The notes beneath the pieces are model-generated. The model had not been told where the DNA came from. It saw only the letters and a list, made by a program, of their open reading frames with translations, and made no database searches. Made by a program: the position numbers and the translations under genes. This document shows, one piece after another, positions 52,383 to 61,981 of a DNA stretch of 64,000 bases. The stretch spans positions 19,666-83,665 of the forward strand of contig CAKZVC010000029.1 in assembly GCA_937922235.1 (NCBI GenBank), written 5' to 3'. Source of the DNA: an uncultured Acidimicrobiales bacterium (GTDB taxonomy: Bacteria > Actinomycetota > Acidimicrobiia > Acidimicrobiales > SHLQ01). The stretch's first letter is position 1, and every line of letters starts with the position of its first letter.

Positions 52383-54290
52383 ATGACCGCCGACGACGCA
52401 GCTCCATACACCTGGTTCACCGCCGACGATCAGTTCCTTTTCAATGCGGGAAATCACACTCGCCTCTGGGATGGCCTTGGTGGTCGCCTCGCCCACGTCG
52501 ACGGCGTTGGCGGTGCGCGCTTTGGTGTCTGGGCGCCAAACGCCCGAGCGGTTGGGGTCATTGGCGACTTCAATGGCTGGACCCATCCAGGCGAGCCGCT
52601 GAGCCCGGTTGGTGCAAGTGGAGTCTGGGAAGGATTCGTCCCGGGCCTCGTCGAAGGGTCGAAGTACAAGTACCGAATCGAAGGCGCACAGGGCGCCATC
52701 GTCGAGAAGGCTGACCCGCTCGCCTTCGAATCCGAGATAGCGCCGAACACCGCCTCGGTCATCGCCGATCTCACCCACGCCTGGTCGGACGACGAGTGGA
52801 TGGAAACGCGTGCGTCGCGCAATCGATGGGACGCTCCCGTCTCGATCTACGAGGTTCACCTCGGGTCGTGGCGCCGAACCATCGACGGCCGCTCGCTCAC
52901 CTACACCGAACATATCGATGCACTCGTCAGCCATGTCGCTGCAATGGGCTTCACCCATGTCGAGGTGCTCCCGGTTACCGAGCACCCGCTGTACGCATCA
53001 TGGGGATATCAAACAACTGGCTACTTTGCCGCGACGTCCCGCTACGGCGGACCAACTGAGCTCATGGATCTCATCGACGCGTTCCACAATGCCGGCGTCG
53101 GGGTCATTCTCGATTGGGTTCCCAGCCACTTCCCCACCGACAGCTTTGCGCTCAACGCCTTCGACGGCACCTCGCTCTATGAGCATGCTGATCCGCGTGA
53201 AGGATTTCATCCGGATTGGAAGAGTTCGATCTTCAACTACGGTCGCCACGAAGTGCGAAGCTTCCTCCTCTCGAGCGCACGGTTCTGGCTTGAGGCGTTC
53301 CACATCGACGGCATCCGTGTCGACGCCGTGGCATCGATGCTCTACCGCGACTACAGCCGCGGTGACGATTGGATCCCCAACCAGTACGGCGGACGAGAGA
53401 ACCTCGAAGCGATTTCGTTTCTGCAGCAGCTGAACCATGAAATGTACGCGGCCTTCCCCGACATCATGATGATCGCCGAAGAGTCGACTGCGTGGCCTGG
53501 TGTAACCCGCCCAACAAACGAGGGCGGCTTGGGCTTTGGCTTCAAGTGGGACATGGGTTGGATGAACGACACGCTGGAGTACTTCAGCGAAGACCCCATC
53601 CACCGTCAGTTCCACCACAACAAGCTCACCTTCCGTGCCATGTATGGATTCAGCGAGAACTTCGTGCTGCCGCTCAGTCACGATGAGGTTGTGCACGGCA
53701 AAGGCTCGTTGCTCAACAAAATGCCTGGCGACCACTGGCAGAAATTTGCGAACCTTCGCCTGCTACTTGGCTGGCAATACGCAACCCCGGGCAAGAAACT
53801 CGTCTTCATGGGCTCGGAGATTGCCCCGTGGACCGAATGGAACCACGACGATTCACTTCCGTGGGACCTCACCAACAACGACGCCCACGAGGGCACCCTC
53901 CAATGGGTCATCGCACTGAACAAGGCCTACGCCGACATTCCGGCGTTGCACGTGAAGGACTCGGTCGCTGACGGGTTCCGTTGGATCGATGCCAACGACA
54001 ACGCCCGCAGCATCATCACATTCCTTCGCGAGGACGGCGCTGGTGACATGGTCGTCGTGGCCATGAACGCCACTCCGGTTCCACGCGACACGGTGATGAC
54101 CGGGGTCCCCGTTGCCGGAGACTGGGACGTCGTGCTGAACAGCGATGCGGTCGAGCTCGGCGGTTCCGGCTACGAGCAACCCACGACGTTCTCCACGACC
54201 GAGCATCATCACAATGGCTACGAGCAAGCGATCTGGCTGACCCTTCCACCGCTGTCGATCACGTTCTTGCGCTACCGAGGCAGCCAGTAG
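52383..54290 (+). CDS. glgB: 1,4-alpha-glucan branching enzyme
   Basis: 635 residues, the short (N1-less) GH13 branching enzyme form. CBM48 at the N-terminus ('GARFGVWAPNARAVGVIGDFNGW'), then GH13: 'HIDGIRVDAVASML' (nucleophile Asp), 'IMMIAEESTAWP' (acid/base Glu) and 'LSHDEVVHGKGSLLNKM'. It forms alpha-1,6 branches in glycogen. ATG is 4 nt after the RTX stop. No other glycogen genes are adjacent. Confidence 0.94.
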   Translation: MTADDAAPYTWFTADDQFLFNAGNHTRLWDGLGGRLAHVDGVGGARFGVWAPNARAVGVIGDFNGWTHPGEPLSPVGASGVWEGFVPGLVEGSKYKYRIEGAQGAIVEKADPLAFESEIAPNTASVIADLTHAWSDDEWMETRASRNRWDAPVSIYEVHLGSWRRTIDGRSLTYTEHIDALVSHVAAMGFTHVEVLPVTEHPLYASWGYQTTGYFAATSRYGGPTELMDLIDAFHNAGVGVILDWVPSHFPTDSFALNAFDGTSLYEHADPREGFHPDWKSSIFNYGRHEVRSFLLSSARFWLEAFHIDGIRVDAVASMLYRDYSRGDDWIPNQYGGRENLEAISFLQQLNHEMYAAFPDIMMIAEESTAWPGVTRPTNEGGLGFGFKWDMGWMNDTLEYFSEDPIHRQFHHNKLTFRAMYGFSENFVLPLSHDEVVHGKGSLLNKMPGDHWQKFANLRLLLGWQYATPGKKLVFMGSEIAPWTEWNHDDSLPWDLTNNDAHEGTLQWVIALNKAYADIPALHVKDSVADGFRWIDANDNARSIITFLREDGAGDMVVVAMNATPVPRDTVMTGVPVAGDWDVVLNSDAVELGGSGYEQPTTFSTTEHHHNGYEQAIWLTLPPLSITFLRYRGSQ

Positions 54291-54342
54291 GTCAGCGATC
54301 CTACGGGTCGCCACTCGAGCTCAGTGCTGATAGAGATCAGGT

Positions 54343-56619
54343 ATGAGCCTGATTGGAACCCGTGTTGTTCGTCGAGAAGATCCTGAACTCCTGACCACTG
54401 GCGGGAACTACGTTGCTGATGTCGGCCCGGCGAATGCGCTGCATGTCACGTTCGTTCGTTCGACCATGGCCCACGCCGAACTTCTCGAGGTCGACATCTC
54501 CGGTGCAGAGTCACACGACGGTGTCGTCGCCGTGCATACCGCTAGTTCTCTCGGCCTCACGCCAAAGCCTCCCGCGTACGCTCCGTTGAACCAGAACATG
54601 ACTCGCACCTGGCTCGCCACCGATCGGGTTCGCTACGTTGGCGAACCAATCGTCGCCATCGTGACAACGACACCGGAGGCTGGGGTTGATGCCGCCGAGT
54701 TGGTCTTTGTCGACTACGAACCACTCGACGTCGCCGTCACGATCGACCAGGGTCTGGCCGGAGACGTGCTGTTGTTCCCCGATCTCGCCAGCAACGAGGC
54801 GTTCGCTATCCCGGCAGCGCCGACTCCTGAGTTGTTCGATGACTGCGAGGTTGTGGTCGAGCTCGACTTCATCAACCCACGCATGACCGCGGCTCCGATC
54901 GAGACGCGCGCTGCGGTGGCGGAATGGTCAGAGGAGAATGGCGTGCAGCGGCTAACCCAATGGTCGTGCACGCAGTTTCCACACCGGACCCGCGATGGCC
55001 TAGCCGATGGGCTTGGTGTCGAACACAGCCAGGTGCACGTCATTACCCCCGATGTTGGCGGTGGTTTCGGAGCGAAGGGTGGGCTGTACCCCGAAGATCT
55101 TCTGGTCGCTGAGCTCGCCCGAGTACTCGACACACCCATCCGCTGGAACGAAACACGCTCGGAAAGCATGCTCGGACTCGCTCATGCCCGGTCGGTCAAG
55201 AATCAGGTGAAGCTCGGGGGCACCCGTGACGGCAACCTGACCGCGTTCAGCTTTCACATGGTCCAAGACTCAGGCGCCTACCCGGCTATCGGTGCGCTGC
55301 TTCCGTTCATTGCTCTGCCGATGGCATCGGGCAACTACGACATACCCAACGTGCGGTTCACGGCGCAATCGGTCGTGACAAACACCGTCCCGGTCGGGGC
55401 GTATCGAGGAGCCGGCCGACCGGAAGCGACGATTGGCATCGAGCGGATCGTCGATGTGTACGCCGCCGAGATCGGGATGGATCCAGCCGAGCTTCGTCGC
55501 CGAAACTTGTGGCCCGACGATGCGTTCCCGGTTGTCACCCCAACCGGCGCCAACATGGACTCTGGCGCATACGAGACCGCTCTCGATCTGGTGATGGAGG
55601 CCGCCGACTACACGGCGCTCCGGGCAGAACAAGCACGACGACTCGACGACCCCACGATGCCGCTTCTTGGACTCGGATGGTGCACGTACGTCGAAATCGC
55701 GAACCCGATGGCCGCCGGCGAGTTTGGCAGCGTGCAGGTTCGCCCCGATGGTTCGGCCATCGTGCTCACTGGGTCATCGGCACATGGCCAAGGCCATCAC
55801 ACTGCGTTCTCGCAGATCGCGTCCGATCTCCTGGGTATTCCGTTCGACAAGATCGAAGTGAGGCACGGCGACACCGATGAAGTGAAGCGAGGTGGCGGCA
55901 CCGGTGGGTCTCGTTCGCTTCAGGTTGGGGGTAGCGCTGTGTGGAACGCGTCCGAGAACCTGGTCGATGAGGCAAAGAAGGTTGCCGCCTCACTGCTCGA
56001 AGCGAGCGAAGCTGACATCGTGCTCGACACGGCCAACGGCACGTTTGCCGTCGCTGGAACGCCAGCGAAGTCAATCCCCTGGAGTGAGATTGCAGCCGTT
56101 GCCGAGAAGACGACCGGAGAGATCTTCGTGGCCGAAACCGACTTCACACCACCGGCAGCGACGTTCCCGTTCGGGGCGCATTTGTCGGTTGTCGAGGTCG
56201 ACCGCGACACCGGCGAGGTCACGCCGATTCGCCACATCTCGTGCGACGACGCTGGCCGGATTGTTAACCCAACGATCGTCGAGGGCCAGGTACATGGCGG
56301 CGTGAGCAGCGGCATGAGTCATGCGCTCATGGAGGTCTTCGCCTACGACGAAGACGGCAACCCGCTCACCGGCAACTTCATGGACTACGGCATGCCCGCA
56401 GCGTCGGAGTTCCCGAGTTTCGAGCGTGTTGCGCTCGAAACCCCAACCGATCGAAACCCGATCGGGGCGAAGGGCATTGGCGAGTCGGGAACGATCGGCT
56501 CAACGCCCGCAGTGCAGAACGCTGTCGTCGATGCGCTTGCGCACCTGGGCGTCACTCATGTCGATATCCCGGTCACACCGCAGCGTGTGTGGCGAGCAAT
56601 GGAATCGGCTCAGTCCTGA
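54343..56619 (+). CDS. xanthine dehydrogenase/CoxL-family molybdoenzyme large subunit (form II type)
   Basis: 758 residues, complete Mo-MCD subunit. 'GGGFGAKGGLYPEDLLVAELA', the active-site loop AYRGAGRPEA (the form II CoxL version, not the CO-oxidising AYRCSFR) and the catalytic glutamate in 'GIGESGTIGS' are visible. Form II enzymes usually oxidise aldehydes, heterocycles or unknown substrates. No FAD (CoxM) or 2Fe-2S (CoxS) subunit gene adjoins it, which is unusual. A possible -10 TAGAGA lies 6 nt before the ATG. Confidence 0.9.
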   Translation: MSLIGTRVVRREDPELLTTGGNYVADVGPANALHVTFVRSTMAHAELLEVDISGAESHDGVVAVHTASSLGLTPKPPAYAPLNQNMTRTWLATDRVRYVGEPIVAIVTTTPEAGVDAAELVFVDYEPLDVAVTIDQGLAGDVLLFPDLASNEAFAIPAAPTPELFDDCEVVVELDFINPRMTAAPIETRAAVAEWSEENGVQRLTQWSCTQFPHRTRDGLADGLGVEHSQVHVITPDVGGGFGAKGGLYPEDLLVAELARVLDTPIRWNETRSESMLGLAHARSVKNQVKLGGTRDGNLTAFSFHMVQDSGAYPAIGALLPFIALPMASGNYDIPNVRFTAQSVVTNTVPVGAYRGAGRPEATIGIERIVDVYAAEIGMDPAELRRRNLWPDDAFPVVTPTGANMDSGAYETALDLVMEAADYTALRAEQARRLDDPTMPLLGLGWCTYVEIANPMAAGEFGSVQVRPDGSAIVLTGSSAHGQGHHTAFSQIASDLLGIPFDKIEVRHGDTDEVKRGGGTGGSRSLQVGGSAVWNASENLVDEAKKVAASLLEASEADIVLDTANGTFAVAGTPAKSIPWSEIAAVAEKTTGEIFVAETDFTPPAATFPFGAHLSVVEVDRDTGEVTPIRHISCDDAGRIVNPTIVEGQVHGGVSSGMSHALMEVFAYDEDGNPLTGNFMDYGMPAASEFPSFERVALETPTDRNPIGAKGIGESGTIGSTPAVQNAVVDALAHLGVTHVDIPVTPQRVWRAMESAQS

Positions 56620-56695
56620 CGGGCTTCCCCGAACCCGAGTTTGTTGCTGACGCCCCAAACAGTGCCTAGCTCATGAGATCGTGAAGGCACCAGAA

Positions 56696-57433
56696 CTACA
56701 TTCCTCGTCCACCGGAGATCTCGATGACGATTCCGGTGAGGTAGCTCGACAGGTCAGAGGCGAGGAACAACGCCGCGTTGGCGACGTCGGTTGGCTGCCC
56801 CAGCCGGCCAAGCGGAATCTCAGCGATGCGAGACTCGAGAACCTCGGGCTTCATCTTCTGAATCATCGCGGTGTCAATAAGGCCTGGCTGGATGGCGTTG
56901 ACGCGCACGTTGTGACGACCGAGCTCTTTTGCAGCGGCCTTTGTCATGCCGACGATGCCGGCCTTCGCCGCGCTGTAGTTGGTCTGGCCCGGGTTGCCTT
57001 GCTTGCCTGACATCGACGAGACGTTGATGATCGACCCCGACTTCTGCTCGCGCATGACGTCGGCTGCTGCGCGGGTTCCAAGCCACGCTCCGTGCAGGTG
57101 GACATCGAGCACCGCTCTGAAATCATCGAAGCTGAGGTTCCGAAGGCTTGCATCACGGGTGAATCCGGCGTTGTTGATGAGCACATCGAGACTGCCATAG
57201 GCCTCGATAGCGGTGGCTACGGCTGCGGCGACGGCATCTTCGGAGGTGACGTCGCAACCGATTCCGAGTGCTGTTGGGAGGCCAGCAGCTGTCGTTTCGG
57301 CAGCGGCTGCATCGATGTCGGCAACTACAACATTCGCTCCCGCTGCAGCGAGAACCTGGGCCATCGAAGCCCCAAGACCTTGCGCAGCGCCGGTGATCAA
57401 TGCGGTTCGGCCAGAGAGAAGATCAGGAGTCAT
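56696..57433 (-). CDS. fabG: SDR-family 3-oxoacyl-ACP reductase-like
   Basis: 245 residues. Cofactor motif 'TGAAQGLGAS', 'NNAG', catalytic Ser in 'NVSSMSG' and YxxxK in 'TNYSAAKAG'; ends 'TGIVIEISGGRGM'. Typical FabG-like NAD(P)H dehydrogenase; could act in fatty acid or beta-oxidation pathways. ATG 57433 is preferred to 57445 because TATGGT lies 7 nt before it. Confidence 0.88.
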   Translation of the reverse strand: MTPDLLSGRTALITGAAQGLGASMAQVLAAAGANVVVADIDAAAAETTAAGLPTALGIGCDVTSEDAVAAAVATAIEAYGSLDVLINNAGFTRDASLRNLSFDDFRAVLDVHLHGAWLGTRAAADVMREQKSGSIINVSSMSGKQGNPGQTNYSAAKAGIVGMTKAAAKELGRHNVRVNAIQPGLIDTAMIQKMKPEVLESRIAEIPLGRLGQPTDVANAALFLASDLSSYLTGIVIEISGGRGM

Positions 57434-57440
57434 AGAAGCC

Positions 57441-57446
57441 ACCATA
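57441..57446 (-). promoter_or_regulatory. -10 box (TATGGT) of the SDR gene
   Basis: TATGGT on the minus strand ends 7 nt before the ATG at 57433, deciding between two in-frame ATG codons. Confidence 0.45.
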
Positions 57447-57492
57447 TCCCGGCACTACGGGGCGGTTCGCGAGCGACATGCGCGAGCTCGGC

Positions 57493-57498
57493 TAGCGT
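57493..57498 (+). promoter_or_regulatory. -10 box (TAGCGT) of the DinB-like gene
   Basis: TAGCGT ends 6 nt before the ATG at 57505; no Shine-Dalgarno. The same hexamer is used at 58211. Confidence 0.5.
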
Positions 57499-57504
57499 CG
57501 AGCC

Positions 57505-58065
57505 ATGAGCAAGAACCTGCGCGATTACACCAAGACGATCTACACCATGGACGGCGTTGTGCGCCGTGTTGCCGATCGAGACTGGGACAACCAGTCACCC
57601 AACACCGAGTGGACAGCCAAGCAGACGCTCGGCCATGTCATCTGGGGCATGAAGCGCATGACGACCGCGATTAGGGGCGACGCTCCCCCAGCCGAGCAAG
57701 CGGAGGCCGATGTCGCAGGTGATCGTCCCGCCGACACCTGGAACAATGTGCGTGACAACCTCCTCGACGCCCTCGATCATCAGGGCGTGCTCACGAAGGA
57801 AATCGACACACCGTTCGGCGACATGACCGTCGACGAGGCCCTCGGCAAGTTCATCATCGACCCGCTGACCCATGCGTGGGACATTGCCAAAGCGACCGGT
57901 GTCGATGCCGCAATCCCCGATGATCTGGCCGAGAAGGCACTCGACATTCTGATGGCATTTGGCGACGCAATTCGCGGCCCGGGGATCATGGAGTCACCCG
58001 TCGACGTTCCCCAGGACGCACCGATCCAGGACAAGCTGATCGCCTACAGCGGCCGCAAGCCCTAA
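57505..58065 (+). CDS. DinB/mycothiol-transferase-like metal-binding protein (TIGR03086 type)
   Basis: 186 residues. 'WTAKQTLGHVIWGM' and 'FIIDPLTHAWDIAKATG' carry the histidines expected for the metal site of the DinB/maleylpyruvate-isomerase N-terminal fold; 'SPNTEWTAKQTLGHV' is typical of the TIGR03086 group. Members are thought to use mycothiol or another thiol; the actual reaction here is unknown. Confidence 0.8.
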   Translation: MSKNLRDYTKTIYTMDGVVRRVADRDWDNQSPNTEWTAKQTLGHVIWGMKRMTTAIRGDAPPAEQAEADVAGDRPADTWNNVRDNLLDALDHQGVLTKEIDTPFGDMTVDEALGKFIIDPLTHAWDIAKATGVDAAIPDDLAEKALDILMAFGDAIRGPGIMESPVDVPQDAPIQDKLIAYSGRKP

Positions 58066-58187
58066 GTCATCCGACTTGACCGCCCCCGTCCTCGACTGGG
58101 CGAGCACGGCGGCCGCAGTGATGTCGACGCTCGCTCAGTCGCAGGCGACACAAGGCAAACGATAACGCCCGCCCTGCGGCAAAGTGG

Positions 58188-58216
58188 TTGACCCGCCTGG
58201 AAGCCATCCGTAGCGT
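58188..58216 (+). promoter_or_regulatory. complete sigma70-type promoter, leaderless
   Basis: TTGACC (58188-58193), 17-bp spacer, TAGCGT (58211-58216), then 7 nt to the ATG at 58224. The best full promoter in the window. Confidence 0.7.
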
Positions 58217-58223
58217 CGACACC

Positions 58224-58850
58224 ATGAAGAGGCTTGTTGTTGCGGTGATGGCTATGACTGCAGTGTCTCTGTCTGCCATGAGTCCCGCGTTCGCCGGGGG
58301 AAGTTGGCTCGAACCAATCCAAGCCGACATCCGGTCAGGAGACGTGGTGACACTCGTTGGCTTTAGCGGGTTTGGCCCACGCGAGGATCCGGACGTGAGC
58401 CCCGACGATCCGTTCTATGCCCATGTCGAGGTCGACGAATCTCAGCGCACCGGCGGGTACCCGAATGTGCACAGCGGAACGCTGCCACTCGGCCGCGTCG
58501 TCGTCACCGAAACCGGCGAGTGCTGTTGGCAGAACTACCGTCTTCACATCACGTTCAGGGTCCCCGAGCTGCCAGATGGCGCCTACAGCGTTGTTGTATG
58601 CAACGACCCGTGCACCACCAACTTCGGTGAACTCATCGGGGGCACACTCTTCATCGGTAATACTCCTCGCGTTCAAGACCAGAAGTTCCGGCAGGCATTT
58701 CTGAATGACCCGCTAGTAGCCGAGCTTGTTGGCGAGCAGACTCTCGCACTCACCGGTCCGACGCGCGTTCACCTCGTGTGGTTTGGTTTCGGGTTGTTCG
58801 CAGCAGGCCTGTTCATGCTGAGGTTCTCGCAACGTCACGTATCGCCTTAA
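58224..58850 (+). CDS. surface protein with LALTG sortase-E-type anchor
   Basis: 208 residues. Signal peptide to 'SPAFA'. The mature domain is beta-rich with two cysteine pairs ('GECCWQN', 'CNDPCTTN'). The C-terminus has LALTGP, a hydrophobic helix and RFSQRHVSP: a cell-wall sorting signal of the LAxTG type recognised by actinobacterial class E sortases. Function of the head unknown; 'VVTLVGFSGFGPR' recalls secreted beta-sandwich domains. No sortase gene is in the window. Confidence 0.78.
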   Translation: MKRLVVAVMAMTAVSLSAMSPAFAGGSWLEPIQADIRSGDVVTLVGFSGFGPREDPDVSPDDPFYAHVEVDESQRTGGYPNVHSGTLPLGRVVVTETGECCWQNYRLHITFRVPELPDGAYSVVVCNDPCTTNFGELIGGTLFIGNTPRVQDQKFRQAFLNDPLVAELVGEQTLALTGPTRVHLVWFGFGLFAAGLFMLRFSQRHVSP

Positions 58851-58865
58851 CGGCCACAGCCAGCA

Positions 58866-60179
58866 CTACTGAACGAAGAACTGTGCTGAGGCTGCCATGC
58901 CGTCGATGGCATCAAGCCCTTGCAGGTTGGCTTCCATTCGCCACACTTTGTTGCCAATCTCGAACAGCCAGACTTTGCGACGGATGAACTCAGGACTGTC
59001 GGTCCACGCCAGCTCATAGCTAACTCGAGCGAAGTTCTTCGTCGTTGGCCCCACGGGGTCGATGTAGGAACCTGCCGGGATGGTCTTCGTGTTGACCACA
59101 GTCCACGGGCCCGGCGGAAGGACAGTCTCAGCCGCTTCCTCCAAGGACATTGCTAGCGGACGAAGCGTCACGTGGTGATGTGTTCGACCGTCTTCAGGGC
59201 CACTACGGAAGAAGCTGCAGCTCTGCATCCCTTCGGCATCGGGGTAGAGCTCGATCGCTGATGACCACTGCGATGGGTACGCGATCGAGATCGCTTCGTC
59301 ATGGCAAACCTCGTAGTCGCCGAACCCGAACGGGCTTTCGTGACACCAGTGATTGATGTGCTCCTCATGGGTGCCGGCGCCGTCGGTGAAGCTGACCACA
59401 GCCTTGACTTCCTCGGCCCCATTCCAGTCAGGCACTCGGAAAAGTCCATCGGTTCGCACCGGCAATTCGTAGCGCTCGCCCTGCCACTTCTGCACAACGA
59501 CCGAGTTCACGATGATGCCGGACCCCTCCATTGGGCGGAACTGAAACACGCCGGAGACGCAGTCGATGTGATCGACGACTCGACCCGCGAGCGAGTTCGC
59601 CACGGGGCATCCATGGAAGCGGCTCACACCGACGGCAGCGAACTCCTCGCCGACTGCATTGCTCACCGTCACGTCGAACTGCAGATTGTTCGGATCGATA
59701 TCGAACGTTTGTGGTGCTGCTGGGACGTGAGTGCCAGCAGCGAGCTCGGTCGTGTGCATTGGCAAGCCCGTACCGCCCGGATGGCTGTGGGCCGTGACAA
59801 CCCACTCAAGTTCGATGCCTGCGTTCTCCTCGAACTCCACGCGGAGATGCGGCGGATTCGTTGCGCACTCGACTACAAGCGACGGCTGGCTTGGCGGTGA
59901 CGGTCGAGTGGTCGTAGTCGTGGTCGGTGCGATGGTCGACGTCGTCGAGCTGGTCGTCGTAGGAGCACTCGTCGGGTCCGGGGCGTTTGTCGTGCTCGTC
60001 GCAACAAGCTCGATGGGGCCTGCGGTGGTTTCCTGAACTTGTTCGACAGTAGGCGCTTGCCCATCCACCTGTGGAAGTGCTGCTGGGGCTTGATCACCGC
60101 CACATGCGAAGCACGCGAGAGCAATGCCTGCAATGGCAAGTCGTTGTCCGAACGTGAAGGTTGTGAGGCTCGTCTTCAT
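58866..60179 (-). CDS. lipoprotein with Thr/Ser-rich linker
   Basis: 437 residues from ATG 60179 (a TTG at 60185 is possible). Signal peptide with lipobox 'LACFAC' near residue 26. Residues ~45-100 are a Thr/Pro/Ser linker, followed by an Ig-like region ('LVVECATNPPHLRVEF'), a Cys-containing middle domain and a C-terminal domain resembling PsbP/Mog1-like folds ('AISIAYPSQWSSAIELYP'). No enzyme motif. Convergent with the LALTG protein gene. Confidence 0.65.
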   Translation of the reverse strand: MKTSLTTFTFGQRLAIAGIALACFACGGDQAPAALPQVDGQAPTVEQVQETTAGPIELVATSTTNAPDPTSAPTTTSSTTSTIAPTTTTTTRPSPPSQPSLVVECATNPPHLRVEFEENAGIELEWVVTAHSHPGGTGLPMHTTELAAGTHVPAAPQTFDIDPNNLQFDVTVSNAVGEEFAAVGVSRFHGCPVANSLAGRVVDHIDCVSGVFQFRPMEGSGIIVNSVVVQKWQGERYELPVRTDGLFRVPDWNGAEEVKAVVSFTDGAGTHEEHINHWCHESPFGFGDYEVCHDEAISIAYPSQWSSAIELYPDAEGMQSCSFFRSGPEDGRTHHHVTLRPLAMSLEEAAETVLPPGPWTVVNTKTIPAGSYIDPVGPTTKNFARVSYELAWTDSPEFIRRKVWLFEIGNKVWRMEANLQGLDAIDGMAASAQFFVQ

Positions 60180-60270
60180 ACCCAAAGGGTCGGTGAAGTT
60201 CGCCGATCGCTAAATGGGGGCGGCCCCCGAGAGGCCGTACGTCCTACAGTTGAAACAGCCCTCGACAGAG

Positions 60271-60777
60271 CTATACCAAGGCAGCAGCGTCAATTCGCTC
60301 GTCAACACCATTGGTGCTGCGGGCGAAGGTCACGGCACCAATGATGGCGAGGCACACCATCCACACCGAGATCGCCGCAAGCATCGCCCATCCTTCGCCG
60401 ATCCATTCGCCATCGAACGGGCCAAGCCCGGCGAGCAGGCCCATCAGGCCGTGCGGAAGAACGATGACGAACGCTGCGAGAACGGCAGCCCACTGGCGGA
60501 GAACAAAGCCTCCGGCTGCGATGACGAACGACCCCAGCAGCACCAGATTGCTGAACGGCATCATCGTGTCGACATCGGAGTTCGACAGGACTTCCGCAAT
60601 CGACAGCCCACCCATATCGCGAAGGAAGTCACCGAACACAAGCGTGTCGTTGAACGGGTAGTCGTAGAGATTCGCTGCCGCCGAAGACGCATTGCCAAAC
60701 CATGCAAGACCCACATACAACGCGCTGATCGCCGCGACTGCCAGGACAATGCTCACTGTCGATTGCTTCTTCGCCAT
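60271..60777 (-). CDS. four-helix membrane protein of unknown function
   Basis: 168 residues from ATG 60777. Hydrophobic segments at ~8-25, ~72-92, ~95-115 and ~130-152. 'FGDFLRDMGGLSIAEV' lies in the first extracellular loop. A TATACC box stands 9 nt before the ATG. It resembles small actinobacterial DoxX- or DUF4383-like membrane proteins only in size; no family is claimed. Divergent from the MscS gene. Confidence 0.65.
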   Translation of the reverse strand: MAKKQSTVSIVLAVAAISALYVGLAWFGNASSAAANLYDYPFNDTLVFGDFLRDMGGLSIAEVLSNSDVDTMMPFSNLVLLGSFVIAAGGFVLRQWAAVLAAFVIVLPHGLMGLLAGLGPFDGEWIGEGWAMLAAISVWMVCLAIIGAVTFARSTNGVDERIDAAALV

Positions 60778-60863
60778 ACACGGAACGGTATAGGGAGGTT
60801 CGATGATCGGCAAGCAGTTCGCCCACGACCAGTGGCCAGATTCCCCGCAATAACTCCGAAGCG

Positions 60864-61949
60864 ATGCCTGAATCCACTAGACACGTACTCGTGTTGGCGC
60901 AGGTAGAAACTGACTTTGGAGACTGGGTTCCGGCCATTGCGACCGTGGCCATCACGGTCATTGTTATCTTGGCGCTGCGGTGGGTCGAGAGACGACGCAC
61001 AAGCGGCGACACGAACGAAGTTCACTTCCGAACCCAGATCGCATCGATTGGCGTAGCCCTTCTCGGATTGCTCGTCGTTATCTTCGTGCTCCCCGACGGC
61101 TCAGACTCTGACCTTGCCTTTTCCCTCTTCGGTCTGATCGTCACCGGCGCACTGGCGATCTCGTCGCAGTCGATCATCGCCAACGCAATGGCCGGGTTGA
61201 TGCTGCGAACCGTGAGCAGTTTCAAGCCAGGCGACTTCATCGAAGTATCGGGCAACATGGGGCGAGTCACCGAACGCGGGTTGTTCCACACCGAAATTCA
61301 GACGTCCGACCGCGATCTCGTCACCCTCCCGAACGCGATCATGGTCAACCAACCCGTTCGAGTCGTTCGCGCCTCAGGCACGATCGTGTCGGCAACCGCA
61401 TCGATTGGCTATGACGTCTCGCGCCACCAGCTGAACGACCTCTTCGTTGAGGCCGCCGAAAGTGCCGGACTGGAAGAGCCGTTCGTCCAAGTACTCGAGC
61501 TCGGCGACTACTCGGTCAACTACCGGATTGCTGGCTTTCTGTCCGACCCTCGGTCGTTGCTGGCAAGCCGGTCCAAACTGCGTGGCGCGATCCTCGACGG
61601 CCTAAGCGCTGCTGGCATCGAGATCATGTCGCCGATGTACGTCGCGCGCCGCGAGGCCAGCAACGAACCGCTGCTCCCCAGCGGCGAGGGACCGTCCATC
61701 TCATCGCAGACCCGACGCACCGCCGAAGACCGTGTCTTCGACAAAGCCGATATCGCCAGCAAGCTCGAGGAAACCAAGCGAAACCTGACCGAAGCGCAAG
61801 AGAACGTCGAGCTGCTCCGTCTCGAACTCGACAACGACGATCCTGAAACGGCCGAACGAGCTCAGCGAGCAGTGGCCCGAGCTGAACGGCGCCTCGAAAA
61901 CCTCGGCAAACGGATCGAACAACTCACTGAGTCTCAGCAGGCGGAGTGA
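60864..61949 (+). CDS. mscS: MscS-family mechanosensitive channel with C-terminal coiled coil
   Basis: 361 residues. TM segments ~22-40, ~57-76 and the pore helix ~88-112; 'MAGLMLRTVSSFKPGDFIEVSG' is the MscS pore-to-beta-domain signature, then 'VTLPNAIMVNQPV'. Residues ~285-361 are a charged heptad-like coiled coil ('LEETKRNLTEAQENVELLRL') absent from E. coli MscS. Protects against hypo-osmotic shock. A TAACTC box lies 7 nt before the ATG. Confidence 0.88.
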   Translation: MPESTRHVLVLAQVETDFGDWVPAIATVAITVIVILALRWVERRRTSGDTNEVHFRTQIASIGVALLGLLVVIFVLPDGSDSDLAFSLFGLIVTGALAISSQSIIANAMAGLMLRTVSSFKPGDFIEVSGNMGRVTERGLFHTEIQTSDRDLVTLPNAIMVNQPVRVVRASGTIVSATASIGYDVSRHQLNDLFVEAAESAGLEEPFVQVLELGDYSVNYRIAGFLSDPRSLLASRSKLRGAILDGLSAAGIEIMSPMYVARREASNEPLLPSGEGPSISSQTRRTAEDRVFDKADIASKLEETKRNLTEAQENVELLRLELDNDDPETAERAQRAVARAERRLENLGKRIEQLTESQQAE

Positions 61950-61981
61950 GGCGCCGCGTCCTGGTTATGGCGACGTTTTCC

